NCBI GenBank assembly: GCA_029077825.1 | Contig: JAQNCT010000002.1 | Location: 52,710 to 116,709 of the forward strand | DNA length: 64,000 bases | DNA from: Acidocella sp. | Lineage (GTDB): Bacteria; Pseudomonadota; Alphaproteobacteria; Acetobacterales; Acetobacteraceae | Reading direction: 5' to 3' | Shown here: positions 57,064 through 64,000 of the stretch, piece after piece | Position numbering within the stretch: the stretch's first letter is position 1 | How the letters are laid out: the number at the start of each line of letters is the position of its first letter | Notes under the pieces: model-generated | The model's input: only the letters and a program-made list of their open reading frames with translations | Told to the model about the DNA's origin: nothing | Database searches by the model: none | Translations under genes and position numbers: made by a program

Positions 57064-58108
57064 CTTTGGTCGCCGTTGCCTCTGGTGCCAAAATCGCCTG
57101 ATCCATCGCGGTCAGCCCATCAATAATCATCTGGTTAAAATCATGGGTGATCATGTCCAGCGCCACATCCACCGCATGTGCAAACCCCTCGGCGTCAGTA
57201 CCGCCATGCGACTTCACCACCACGCCATTCAGCCCAAGCAGCACCGCGCCATTGTAGCGCCGCGGGTCAAGCCATTCCTTCAGCCGCTGCAAGCCGCCGC
57301 GTGCCAGCACATAACCGGCGCGCGCCAACGGCCCGGAGGTGAACACCCGCTTCAGCAACTCACTCACCAGCTTCAGCGCGCCCTCACCGGTCTTTAGCGC
57401 TACATTGCCGGTAAACCCATCCGTCACCACCACATCTACTGTGCCAGCGGCAATATCATGGCCTTCAATAAACCCATGAAACTGCTTGCCTATCGGGCTG
57501 TCACGCAGGGTTGCCGCGGCTGAGCGTAAGGTTTCATCGCCTTTACCCTCTTCCGAGCCAATATTGAGCAAACCAAAAGTCGGGGCTGGTAATCCCAGCA
57601 CCACTTTAGCAAAAATTTCACCCATCAAGGCAAATTCGACCAGATTGCGCGCGTCATAGACCACGTTCAACCCCAGATCGAGCATCACCACGTCACCCTT
57701 GGCGGACGGGCCGATTGCCGCCATCGCCGGGCGGTCAATTCCCGGCAAGGTTTTCAAAACAATTTTGGAGAGCGCCAGGAGTGCTCCGGTATTGCCGGCT
57801 GAAATCACCCCGGCAGCCTCGCCGGCATGCACGGCATCAATCGCCCGCCGCATCGAACTATCCCGCAGCCTGAGCGCGATGGTGGGTTTCATATCACCGC
57901 TGATGGTTTCGGCGGCATGGTAGACCACTGACTGCGCCTTCAGACGCTTGGTTTTCGCCACCAACGGCTCAACCAAAGCCGCATCGCCATAAATCAGGAA
58001 TTTAGCCAGCGGCTGCCGCATCGCCGCAATTTCGAGCCCGGCAATTACCATTGCCGGGGCCTCATCTCCCCCCATGGCGTCCACCGCCAACACATTACTC
58101 CGGCTCAT
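57056..58108 (-). CDS. plsX: phosphate acyltransferase PlsX
   Basis: A 350-residue enzyme that converts acyl-ACP to acyl-phosphate for phospholipid synthesis. It begins LAVDAMGGDEAPAMV and has VISAGNTGALLALS and GFIEGHDIAAGTVDVVVTDGFTGNVALK, the PlsX hallmark. It follows rpmF by 46 bases and overlaps fabH. Confidence 0.96.
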   Translation of the reverse strand: MSRSNVLAVDAMGGDEAPAMVIAGLEIAAMRQPLAKFLIYGDAALVEPLVAKTKRLKAQSVVYHAAETISGDMKPTIALRLRDSSMRRAIDAVHAGEAAGVISAGNTGALLALSKIVLKTLPGIDRPAMAAIGPSAKGDVVMLDLGLNVVYDARNLVEFALMGEIFAKVVLGLPAPTFGLLNIGSEEGKGDETLRSAAATLRDSPIGKQFHGFIEGHDIAAGTVDVVVTDGFTGNVALKTGEGALKLVSELLKRVFTSGPLARAGYVLARGGLQRLKEWLDPRRYNGAVLLGLNGVVVKSHGGTDAEGFAHAVDVALDMITHDFNQMIIDGLTAMDQAILAPEATATKDV

Positions 58109-58154
58109 TTCACACCATTTGGTCTAAAAATACGCGGGGGGAGGCTGTCAAAAA

Positions 58155-58358
58155 TCAGATACGAACAACGCCCTTGGCGGTTTTGCCAGAGGCTACCACT
58201 TCGCGATTATCATAGTGACCGCAATGAGCGCACACATGGTGCGGGCGCTTCAACTCGCCGCAATTGCCGCATTCAGCGTGGGATTCGGCACGCAGAGCCA
58301 AATGGCTACGACGCATGCCAGCACGTGAAGGGGAAGTCTTTCTCTTAGGAACGGCCAT
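58155..58358 (-). CDS. rpmF: 50S ribosomal protein L32
   Basis: A 67-residue ribosomal protein. It has the [18 protein letters not shown] start and a zinc-type C-x2-C ... C-x2-C pattern ([18 protein letters not shown]). It heads the leftward operon with plsX and fabH, as in many bacteria. DUF177, the usual upstream neighbour, is instead 1.4 kb away. Confidence 0.97.
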   Translation of the reverse strand: MAVPKRKTSPSRAGMRRSHLALRAESHAECGNCGELKRPHHVCAHCGHYDNREVVASGKTAKGVVRI

Positions 58359-58494
58359 AGTGAGTTACGCCTTAAAAAAACGGTAAAGGTTGTATGAGAG
58401 GCGCGGCGTAGCAGACCCATCGTCGCATCGCAAGTATCCCGGCATTGCAACAGACGACATTCACCCCCGCATCATTGCGGGTTATGAGTACCAA

Positions 58495-59118
58495 ATGACC
58501 ATCGCGCAATCGCTGATTTCATTCATTTTGGCCGCCGGCCTGCTGACCATCACACCAGGGCTGGATACCGCGCTGGTGCTGCGCACCGCCATGGCGGAAG
58601 GTCCGGCCAGCGCCATCAAGGCCGCCCTTGGGGTGATTTGCGGCTGTCTGGCCTGGGGGGCCGGCGTCGCGGTGGGTCTGGGCGTGCTGCTGACCGCCGC
58701 CCCTTTGGCATATCAGGCAGTGAAATGGGCCGGGGTAAGCTATCTATTCTGGTTGGGCCTGCAGCTGCTGCGCCGCCCGCGCACCGCCCTGACCACCCAA
58801 GCCGAAGCCGCCGCACCGGGCTCGGCCAATTGGTTCCGCAAGGGTATGCTACAAAATCTGCTAAACCCTAAAGTCGGGGTTTTCTACATCTCGTTCCTGC
58901 CGCAATTCATCCCTGCCGCCGTATCGCCGGGCTATTATACGTTTTTCCTGGCAGTAATTCACGGCACGCTAGACGTGCTTTGGTTCGGCGCCCTTATTCT
59001 GGCCACTCAACCACTGGCCCGGCTATTGCAAAAGCCGGCCAGCATCCGGCTCATAGACCGTTTCACCGGCTGCGCCTTCATCGCTTTTGGCACTAAGCTG
59101 GCCCTGGCGCGGCGTTAG
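58495..59118 (+). CDS. LysE family translocator
   Basis: A 207-residue membrane protein with about six helices. The N-terminal motif LITITPGLDTALVLRTAMAEG (here LLTITPGLDTALVL, near residue 17) marks LysE/RhtB-type amino-acid exporters. The WFRKGMLQNLLNPKVGVFYISFLPQFI block follows. The ATG at 58495 is chosen; the longer form from 58390 has 35 non-conserved residues. The substrate is unknown. A CCCGCA/TGCGGG hairpin lies just upstream. Confidence 0.88.
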   Translation: MTIAQSLISFILAAGLLTITPGLDTALVLRTAMAEGPASAIKAALGVICGCLAWGAGVAVGLGVLLTAAPLAYQAVKWAGVSYLFWLGLQLLRRPRTALTTQAEAAAPGSANWFRKGMLQNLLNPKVGVFYISFLPQFIPAAVSPGYYTFFLAVIHGTLDVLWFGALILATQPLARLLQKPASIRLIDRFTGCAFIAFGTKLALARR

Positions 59119-59154
59119 AAAATAAATATTGAACTGCAATAATAAGATATAAAT

Positions 59155-59565
59155 TTAATCGTACTTATTACTGCCTCTCGTCCCAGGAATAAAAATCAGG
59201 CCCAGAGACACGATCAAAACAATTAATTTATCGACAATAGCCACATCGTGAAGCGACATTATCACCAATAATGGCCAAGCCAGATAAACACTTAAAATCC
59301 AGATGATATTATAACCGGGTAGGTTCATATCATGGAGTCTTCTGGCGGCTAGAGCGGCACCCGCCCACAATGCCAACACAGTGCCCACAAGGTACAAAAC
59401 CAGAGACAATATAATCAAAATTTCATTGCCTTGCGCTTTGCCAGTCACATGCAGCACGTTTCCCAAAAAATCTACAATGGTCAAAAACAAAGTCACGGCC
59501 ACAGACCATGAAAAGTAAGCAAGCCGTCCCAGCCGCCCAGAAGCATCAAACAGCCGATCAATCAC
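59155..59565 (-). CDS. DUF805 family membrane protein
   Basis: A 136-residue protein with four hydrophobic segments. The DUF805 signature RLFDASGRLGRLAYFSW starts it, and ALAARRLHDMNLPG in the middle is the family's most constant motif. It starts at GTG with a strong AGGAG upstream. The coding region is clearly more AT-rich than its neighbours, suggesting recent transfer or weak selection. Function unknown. Confidence 0.85.
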   Translation of the reverse strand: MIDRLFDASGRLGRLAYFSWSVAVTLFLTIVDFLGNVLHVTGKAQGNEILIILSLVLYLVGTVLALWAGAALAARRLHDMNLPGYNIIWILSVYLAWPLLVIMSLHDVAIVDKLIVLIVSLGLIFIPGTRGSNKYD

Positions 59566-59752
59566 TTACCAACTCCTTTTTTCTCGGAGCATTAGGTGAC
59601 GATTAATTAAAAAAATGCAATGAGGGATTTTTTCTGTAATAAAAAAAACATATCGGTTACGGGGTGGCTGAATAAAGGTTAAGGGTTGGCATCATCATCG
59701 GTTTGAGAGCACGCTGGGCACAGAAGCATCGTTACAAATAAATCGTCACGAA

Positions 59753-60286
59753 TTAATCGCCAGGCTTTCTAAACGGCAGCAGCGCCGCAAAGGGGCCGCT
59801 GATATCCTCCTCACCGTATCCTTCGGGTAATTTTGCACCCGGCTTGCGCGGGTAGGGGTCAAGCGTCAGCGCCAGTTGCTCAGCCAGTACCGCGCCTAAA
59901 TCAATTGCCTCACCATTATAGGGTATCTCATCGGGGCCATCGAGCGTTTCGGCATCCAGCACCTGCGGCTCGGCCTCGCGTACTTTGGCTGCAGGGACAA
60001 ACCTCAGTTTGGTCGATTCCGAGATTTTCGTCTCGAAGGGTTCCAGCGTTACCACACAAATCTGCGTCACTCTGGCTGACAATTTTACCGCCGCCAGAAG
60101 CACGCCGCCGCGCTCATGGCTCACCGCAAACTCGCCCTCCAGGGCCGCGATGGCAGGCAAGCCAAACAACGCCGCCAACGCGGCACATTCCGCCGCCGTC
60201 GCCGCAATCACCCGTGTGACCGGCGCCGTGGCGATCCCCCCAAGTTTCATCCGGCGGCTGAAAATCTCGCTCATCTCGTCACTCAT
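59753..60286 (-). CDS. DUF177 (YceD) family protein
   Basis: A 177-residue protein of the YceD/DUF177 family, often encoded with rpmF and linked to 23S rRNA metabolism. The family's closing motif LALTLDPYPRKPGA is near residue 145. The ATG at 60286 is preferred to a TTG one codon earlier. It is divergent from bamE with a short gap. It is separated from rpmF-plsX-fabH by a LysE and a DUF805 gene. Confidence 0.82.
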   Translation of the reverse strand: MSDEMSEIFSRRMKLGGIATAPVTRVIAATAAECAALAALFGLPAIAALEGEFAVSHERGGVLLAAVKLSARVTQICVVTLEPFETKISESTKLRFVPAAKVREAEPQVLDAETLDGPDEIPYNGEAIDLGAVLAEQLALTLDPYPRKPGAKLPEGYGEEDISGPFAALLPFRKPGD

Positions 60287-60393
60287 CAATATTTTCCCGC
60301 TTTATTGGCATCACCCGCATGAACGCGTAGAACAACCCGAGCAGCCATGGTAGGAGACGCCACGGCCAGAAACCAGACCCGAAGGACTTGAGC

Positions 60394-60945
60394 TTGCGCC
60401 CTACCCCGCTGCCCACTTTTAAACGCCTGCTCCGCATCACCGCCATTGGTGCCGCCCTGTCCCTACCGGGTTGTGCACTGTTCACAGATGCACCGCATTA
60501 CCGTGGCATCGCCGTCTCTGACCATGACTTAAAGGAGCTCACCGTGGGCACCTCAAGCCAAGCTGATGCCCAGGCGCTGCTGGGCCCGCCGACCTTCCAT
60601 GAGCAATTTAACGATAATAACTGGGTCTATGTCAGCCAGGTTACCAAAATGCGGATTGGCCAGACCGAGGGTGTTTCAAAGCAGCAGGTGGTAACGCTCA
60701 GCTTTGATAACGCCGGTGTTCTTCGCAAGATCAGCAAGGATGATCTGAAAAATCGCGTCAATGTGGCAATGGACTCAAGCCAAACCCCCGTGCCGGGTGG
60801 CAGTGCCAGCATCCTGCAACAAATTGTCGGCGGAGTCGGCAGCTATAATCCTGGCCTGGGCGGTGCTGGCGCCACCGCTGCCGGTTCGGGTATTGGTGCG
60901 GATGCGCTGGGCGGGCCGAGTTCGTCTGGTGGCAGCGGGCTGTAA
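60394..60945 (+). CDS. bamE: outer membrane protein assembly factor BamE
   Basis: A 183-residue lipoprotein of the Bam complex, which inserts outer-membrane beta-barrel proteins. The signal peptide ends in a lipobox (LPGC, Cys about 26). The SmpA/OmlA fold follows: LKELTVGTSSQADAQALLGPPTF, then a NNWVYVSQ strand and LSFDNAGVLRKI. The tail is long and Gly/Ser-rich. No ATG fits; a TTG at 60394 has GAAGGA seven bases upstream, better than the TTG at 60388. In many alphaproteobacteria bamE and DUF177 are divergent, as here. Confidence 0.88.
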   Translation: MRPTPLPTFKRLLRITAIGAALSLPGCALFTDAPHYRGIAVSDHDLKELTVGTSSQADAQALLGPPTFHEQFNDNNWVYVSQVTKMRIGQTEGVSKQQVVTLSFDNAGVLRKISKDDLKNRVNVAMDSSQTPVPGGSASILQQIVGGVGSYNPGLGGAGATAAGSGIGADALGGPSSSGGSGL

Positions 60946-60949
60946 ACTC

Positions 60950-62557
60950 ATGCAGCGCCGGGTCCTGCTGGGCGGGTTATCGCTCACGGCGCTCAGCTTT
61001 GCTTCCGCCCGCGGGCAATCAGCCCTCGGGGTGCCCAACCTCCCTGCTGCCCCCGCGGTGGCAATTTTGCCAAACCCGCAGGCGGCTAAGCTCGATGATA
61101 CCGTAAACCCGGCCTTCACGCGGCTCACCCTGATGCGCTGGGGCGATGCGTTGCTGGCGGACGCCCCAGATTTTTACCCAAATCCGCTCACCGCCGCCCA
61201 GGCGGGCACGCAGTTTCCCTATGATGCCAGCCTGATCGGCCTACTAGCCCTACCACCCGCCGAGGATAATCTTCACCGGCTGATCATGGTGCTGGCCAAC
61301 CCTGATGCCCCGGCTCGCATGGTGTTTCCTGGCGGGGTGGATAACCCCGACGCTGCCGGCAAATTGCAGGGCGGCACCATTTTGAACTTGCAGTATCTCG
61401 GCGGCCGCTGGGTAACGGTTGACGGCGGCTACCAGAACCGCCGCCTGACCGACGGCACTTTATGCCAGATTTCCGGCCCAGCGGCGGCAGCGATCGGCGC
61501 GACTGTGCAGGGTGTGCTGGCGCCGCAGGGCGGCTGCATCACCCCATGGGGCACGGCCTTATTCGGCGAGGGCCATGCCGCACCCTGGCTCACCCGCCTA
61601 GCCACGACCGATTATGGCTATAATGACCCTGCTCAGGCACCCAAATTCGGCTGGGTGACCGAGGTCAACCCGCTTGATCCCACCTCTATTCCGATCAAGC
61701 GCACCGCCTTGGGCCGCTTCGCCAAATCCGCTATCGCCGCCGCCACCACAGCGGATGGCCGCCCTTTGGTGTTCATGAGCCAGGATGACCCGGCGGGATA
61801 TTTATTCCGCTTTATCGCCGCCACCAGCGCCACTGACGGCACCGCGCTGGATACAGGCACGCTGGCGGTGGCGCAGGTCAATGGCGGCCATGTCAGCTGG
61901 CTCGATTTACCAGGCGACACTGCGGGACTGGTCGGTGCGCTGGCTGCGGCCAGTACGGCGGGGGGCAGTTTTTTTGATGCCCCAGGTGGCATCGCAATTG
62001 GCCCCAATGGCAGGCTCTACCTCGCCTGTCGGGGTAATGCGACCCGAAGTTCGCTCACTACCAATCAATTGAACCCGCGCACCAATGATGACAATGGCTA
62101 TGTGCTGGCCTTGCAGGCCCCGGGCGGGGATCTGACTGCTAAAAATTTCAGCGCCGAAATCGCCATCGCCGCCGGCAACCCTGCTACCTCCCCCGGAACG
62201 CAGTATGGGGTCGGCTCGGATGGCTGGTTCAATCACCCGCGTACGCTTAATCTGGACACGCTCGGCCAACTCTGGATCGGCACTGACAGCCATGGCGATA
62301 CATCCCAGAGCGCTGACGGCTTATTCATTATGCAGACTGGCGGCCCTTCGAAATACCTTATCACCACCGCGTATTTGGCGCCGGTGGGTGCTGCTATCGG
62401 CGGTGCTGCGTTTGATGCCGCCACCCATACAAACTTCGCCATGGTCCGCCACCCCGGCGCCACCCCAGCCGCCAGCTTTGCAACCCCTGCGACTCGCTGG
62501 CCCACCTTGCAGCCCAACATGCCGCCTCAGAGCACCATCATCGCGCTCATGGGCTAA
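60950..62557 (+). CDS. PhoX-like DUF839 protein
   Basis: A 535-residue exported protein related to PhoX alkaline phosphatases (DUF839). It starts MQRRVLLGGLSL, an Arg-pair signal that may use the Tat route. Hallmarks: FTRLTLMRWGDALL near the start, CITPWGTALFGEGH, the GRFAKSAI segment, a GGSFFDAPGGIAIGPNGRLYLACRGN block where metal ligands lie in PhoX, and LGQLWIGTDSHGD. The ATG at 60950 is just after the bamE stop. Phosphatase activity is inferred; many DUF839 proteins are uncharacterised. Confidence 0.82.
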   Translation: MQRRVLLGGLSLTALSFASARGQSALGVPNLPAAPAVAILPNPQAAKLDDTVNPAFTRLTLMRWGDALLADAPDFYPNPLTAAQAGTQFPYDASLIGLLALPPAEDNLHRLIMVLANPDAPARMVFPGGVDNPDAAGKLQGGTILNLQYLGGRWVTVDGGYQNRRLTDGTLCQISGPAAAAIGATVQGVLAPQGGCITPWGTALFGEGHAAPWLTRLATTDYGYNDPAQAPKFGWVTEVNPLDPTSIPIKRTALGRFAKSAIAAATTADGRPLVFMSQDDPAGYLFRFIAATSATDGTALDTGTLAVAQVNGGHVSWLDLPGDTAGLVGALAAASTAGGSFFDAPGGIAIGPNGRLYLACRGNATRSSLTTNQLNPRTNDDNGYVLALQAPGGDLTAKNFSAEIAIAAGNPATSPGTQYGVGSDGWFNHPRTLNLDTLGQLWIGTDSHGDTSQSADGLFIMQTGGPSKYLITTAYLAPVGAAIGGAAFDAATHTNFAMVRHPGATPAASFATPATRWPTLQPNMPPQSTIIALMG

Positions 62558-62563
62558 CCGGCA

Positions 62564-63013
62564 GTGAGCCAGCGCCCCCTCTCCCACGTGATCATCCACG
62601 AATATCAAGCCAACGCACCGCAATTTGCCGATTGCATGGCGATTCGTATTACCGTGTTCGTGCAGGAGCAGCTTGTCCCACTTGAGGAAGAACATGACGA
62701 ACACGACCGCACCGCCCGGCATTTTCTGGCCTTGGTTGACGGTAAACCAGTAGCTACCGCGCGGCTGTTGATGCAGCCTGATGGCAGCGCCAGGATCGGC
62801 CGGGTGGCGGTGCTGGCAAGCTGCCGGGGGAACGGCGTTGGCGCTGCCTTGATGCGCCATGTTGAAACCATGACAGCGGCGCCAACAATAATCCTCGATG
62901 CCCAGGTTCAAGCCATGCCATTTTATGCATCGCTTGGTTACACAGCTATTGGCGAGGTATTTTTGGAGGCCGGCATCGCGCATCGCCAGATGCGCAAAAT
63001 CCGCCACGTTTAA
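62564..63013 (+). CDS. GNAT family N-acetyltransferase
   Basis: A 149-residue acetyltransferase of the GNAT fold. The front matches ElaA-type proteins (CMAIRITVFVQEQLVPLEEEHDEHD), the acetyl-CoA site is IGRVAVLASCRGNGVGAALMRHVE at about 86-109, and the C-terminus has FYASLGYTAIGEVFLEAGI. The start is GTG, seven bases after the DUF839 stop. The substrate is unknown. Confidence 0.87.
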   Translation: MSQRPLSHVIIHEYQANAPQFADCMAIRITVFVQEQLVPLEEEHDEHDRTARHFLALVDGKPVATARLLMQPDGSARIGRVAVLASCRGNGVGAALMRHVETMTAAPTIILDAQVQAMPFYASLGYTAIGEVFLEAGIAHRQMRKIRHV

Positions 63014-63098
63014 TCAGGCGTTCGCGCACAATGGCACTTATTAATCAAAGATAAACTATCCTGGGCACGCCGCCCCGTTTATGGATTGTTCATAAAAT

Positions 63099-63107
63099 TG
63101 CTATAAT
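63099..63107 (+). promoter_or_regulatory. extended -10 promoter candidate
   Basis: TGCTATAAT is a perfect extended -10 element (TGn-TATAAT) located about 140 bases upstream of the diguanylate cyclase gene in an AT-rich stretch. No good -35 is seen, which extended -10 promoters do not need. Confidence 0.4.
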
Positions 63108-63247
63108 TAACGCGCAATTTCAAACAATCAGACTTTATAAATTCAACCAAAGGTTATATCCAACCAATATGAAATCCTGCTGCACCCGTTTGAACGTTCA
63201 AAATTTTTCCTGCGGTACCTGAAGATGGTGCAGCCCTGTCACCTTTC

Positions 63248-64000
63248 ATGAACGACAAATTGCCGGGTGATTTGAAACAACAGGTTGATAATCTGTTGAT
63301 GGTCAGAGTACGAGACCTCGAATTGCCGCCCGACATCGCTAAATTATTTAAGACACGCTCGCGTAAAATCCGTCGCGCCATCATGAGCGCCTGGTTCCTA
63401 TGGGTCGGCGCCATCAATTTTCTCCTCACTGGCTTTGATATATTTGAGCTGCCGCCGAGAGCGTTGAAAATCACCATTGCTGCCCGCATCGTCGTCTCGC
63501 TCACCTGTCTGGTTTGCGGCTTGCTGCTGCGGCGGGGCTATTTGATGGGGCGGGAGCAGTGGCCTGTAATTATAACGCCGCTGATGTGCATCATCGGTGC
63601 TTGCTTTGCCGGATACCTCTCAGGCCAGCCTGAAATCGCGTCAGGCTATCTCATCAACGCCCTGCTGGTGGTTTACTCGGTCATTATGTTTATTAACATT
63701 GATTTGAGATACGCTAAGTTACTGGCTCTATTAGCAATTTTGCTAACAGCCATCAGCATGTCCATTAACAGCTTCGGCGTGCTGGCAGCCAAATTGCAAC
63801 TTTTTACCCTCTATGCTGCCACAGCTTATGCCTTGGTGCAGGCCCGCCGGATACAAAATCGTTTTCAGCACCGGCTGTTTCTTATCAATCTGCGCGATGA
63901 GATTAATGCGCAGGAAACCGCTAGCCGCAATGCCGAACTTTCCTCAATGGCCTATCTCGACCGGCTGACCGATATCCCCAACCGCCGTTACTTTGACGAA
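63248..64000 (+). CDS. membrane-bound diguanylate cyclase (3' end cut by window edge)
   Basis: The first 251 residues of a membrane-bound GGDEF protein are visible and run off the window. After a cytoplasmic start of about 45 residues there are about six hydrophobic segments (residues 50-200), then a short charged linker (RDEINAQETASRNAELSS) and the start of a GGDEF domain (MAYLDRLTDIPNRRYFDE, near residue 234). The GGDEF motif itself lies beyond the edge, so activity cannot be judged. An in-frame stop lies upstream, so ATG 63248 is the only sensible start. Confidence 0.85.
   Translation, partial: MNDKLPGDLKQQVDNLLMVRVRDLELPPDIAKLFKTRSRKIRRAIMSAWFLWVGAINFLLTGFDIFELPPRALKITIAARIVVSLTCLVCGLLLRRGYLMGREQWPVIITPLMCIIGACFAGYLSGQPEIASGYLINALLVVYSVIMFINIDLRYAKLLALLAILLTAISMSINSFGVLAAKLQLFTLYAATAYALVQARRIQNRFQHRLFLINLRDEINAQETASRNAELSSMAYLDRLTDIPNRRYFDE

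Noticed and set aside
60279..60485. 68-codon minus-strand frame between DUF177 and bamE that could be the ubiquinol-cytochrome c chaperone found in this place in other alphaproteobacteria
   Set aside because: It is far too short, overlaps the bamE start and shows no chaperone motif; the chaperone gene appears absent here.

Overview
This window looks like a piece of an alphaproteobacterial chromosome, most likely Rhodospirillales and possibly Acetobacteraceae. The base composition is moderately GC-rich. The order rpmF-plsX-fabH-ihfA-merR is a familiar alphaproteobacterial layout, as are the IspB / DUF2007 / TrmN6-like divergon and the purC-purS-purQ-purL-bolA-grxD run. The ccmAB pair beside acnA is something I associate with acetic-acid bacteria. 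The family assignment is an inference from gene order and protein style, not from a search. Nearly all of the window is densely coding. I saw no insertion sequence, prophage, CRISPR array or rRNA, and only one tRNA (Pro, GGG).

Layout. 1-4523: a cluster modifying fatty acids or envelope lipids (DUF1365, cyclopropane-fatty-acid-synthase-like enzyme, GPH-type transporter, metallophosphoesterase, DUF3833 lipoprotein). 4536-8940: a YeiH-type transporter, polyprenyl diphosphate synthase, DUF2007 protein, TrmN6-like methyltransferase and a drug-efflux MFS protein. 9010-10277: an unusual two-gene unit with a free-standing Aer-type PAS protein and a PhnD-like binding protein lacking a signal peptide. 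A 389-base intergenic region with two FNR-like boxes separates it from class I ribonucleotide reductase (nrdA, nrdB; 10667-13651). 13894-19943: a small conserved protein, an SDR enzyme, a DUF6134 protein, a SixA-type phosphatase, citrate synthase, a K+ channel and an Old Yellow Enzyme. 19979-22798: a CYTH-CHAD protein and a YbfB-type MFS protein. 22920-27428: purine synthesis plus BolA and Grx4. 27544-34385: a glycosyltransferase, a degenerate EAL protein, a renalase-like oxidoreductase chain ending in an SbmA-like ABC protein, and a degenerate sensor kinase convergent with a receiver protein.

34449-37628 encodes sulfur mobilisation (cysE, cysteine desulfurase, ferredoxin, mnmA). 37825-44196 holds hydrolases, an AhpD-like protein, a DUF2202 protein, glutaminase, a CaiB/BaiF CoA-transferase, an RDD protein and the leucyltransferase bpt. 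After tRNA-Pro come an ABC exporter (44412-46647), cydDC, panC, ccmAB and acnA (to 54871). 55093-58358 is the merR-ihfA-fabH-plsX-rpmF operon read leftward. It is separated from its usual DUF177 partner (59753-60286) by a LysE-family gene and a DUF805 gene. The window closes with bamE, a PhoX-like DUF839 protein, an acetyltransferase and the front part of a membrane-bound diguanylate cyclase cut by the edge.

Functionally most of this is housekeeping: TCA cycle (gltA, acnA), purines, dNTPs, Fe-S and sulfur, cytochrome assembly and phospholipids. The parts least explained by known systems are the Aer-PAS/PhnD pair with its FNR-like boxes, the two decayed signalling proteins (EAL and histidine kinase), and a permuted inverted repeat after nrdB.
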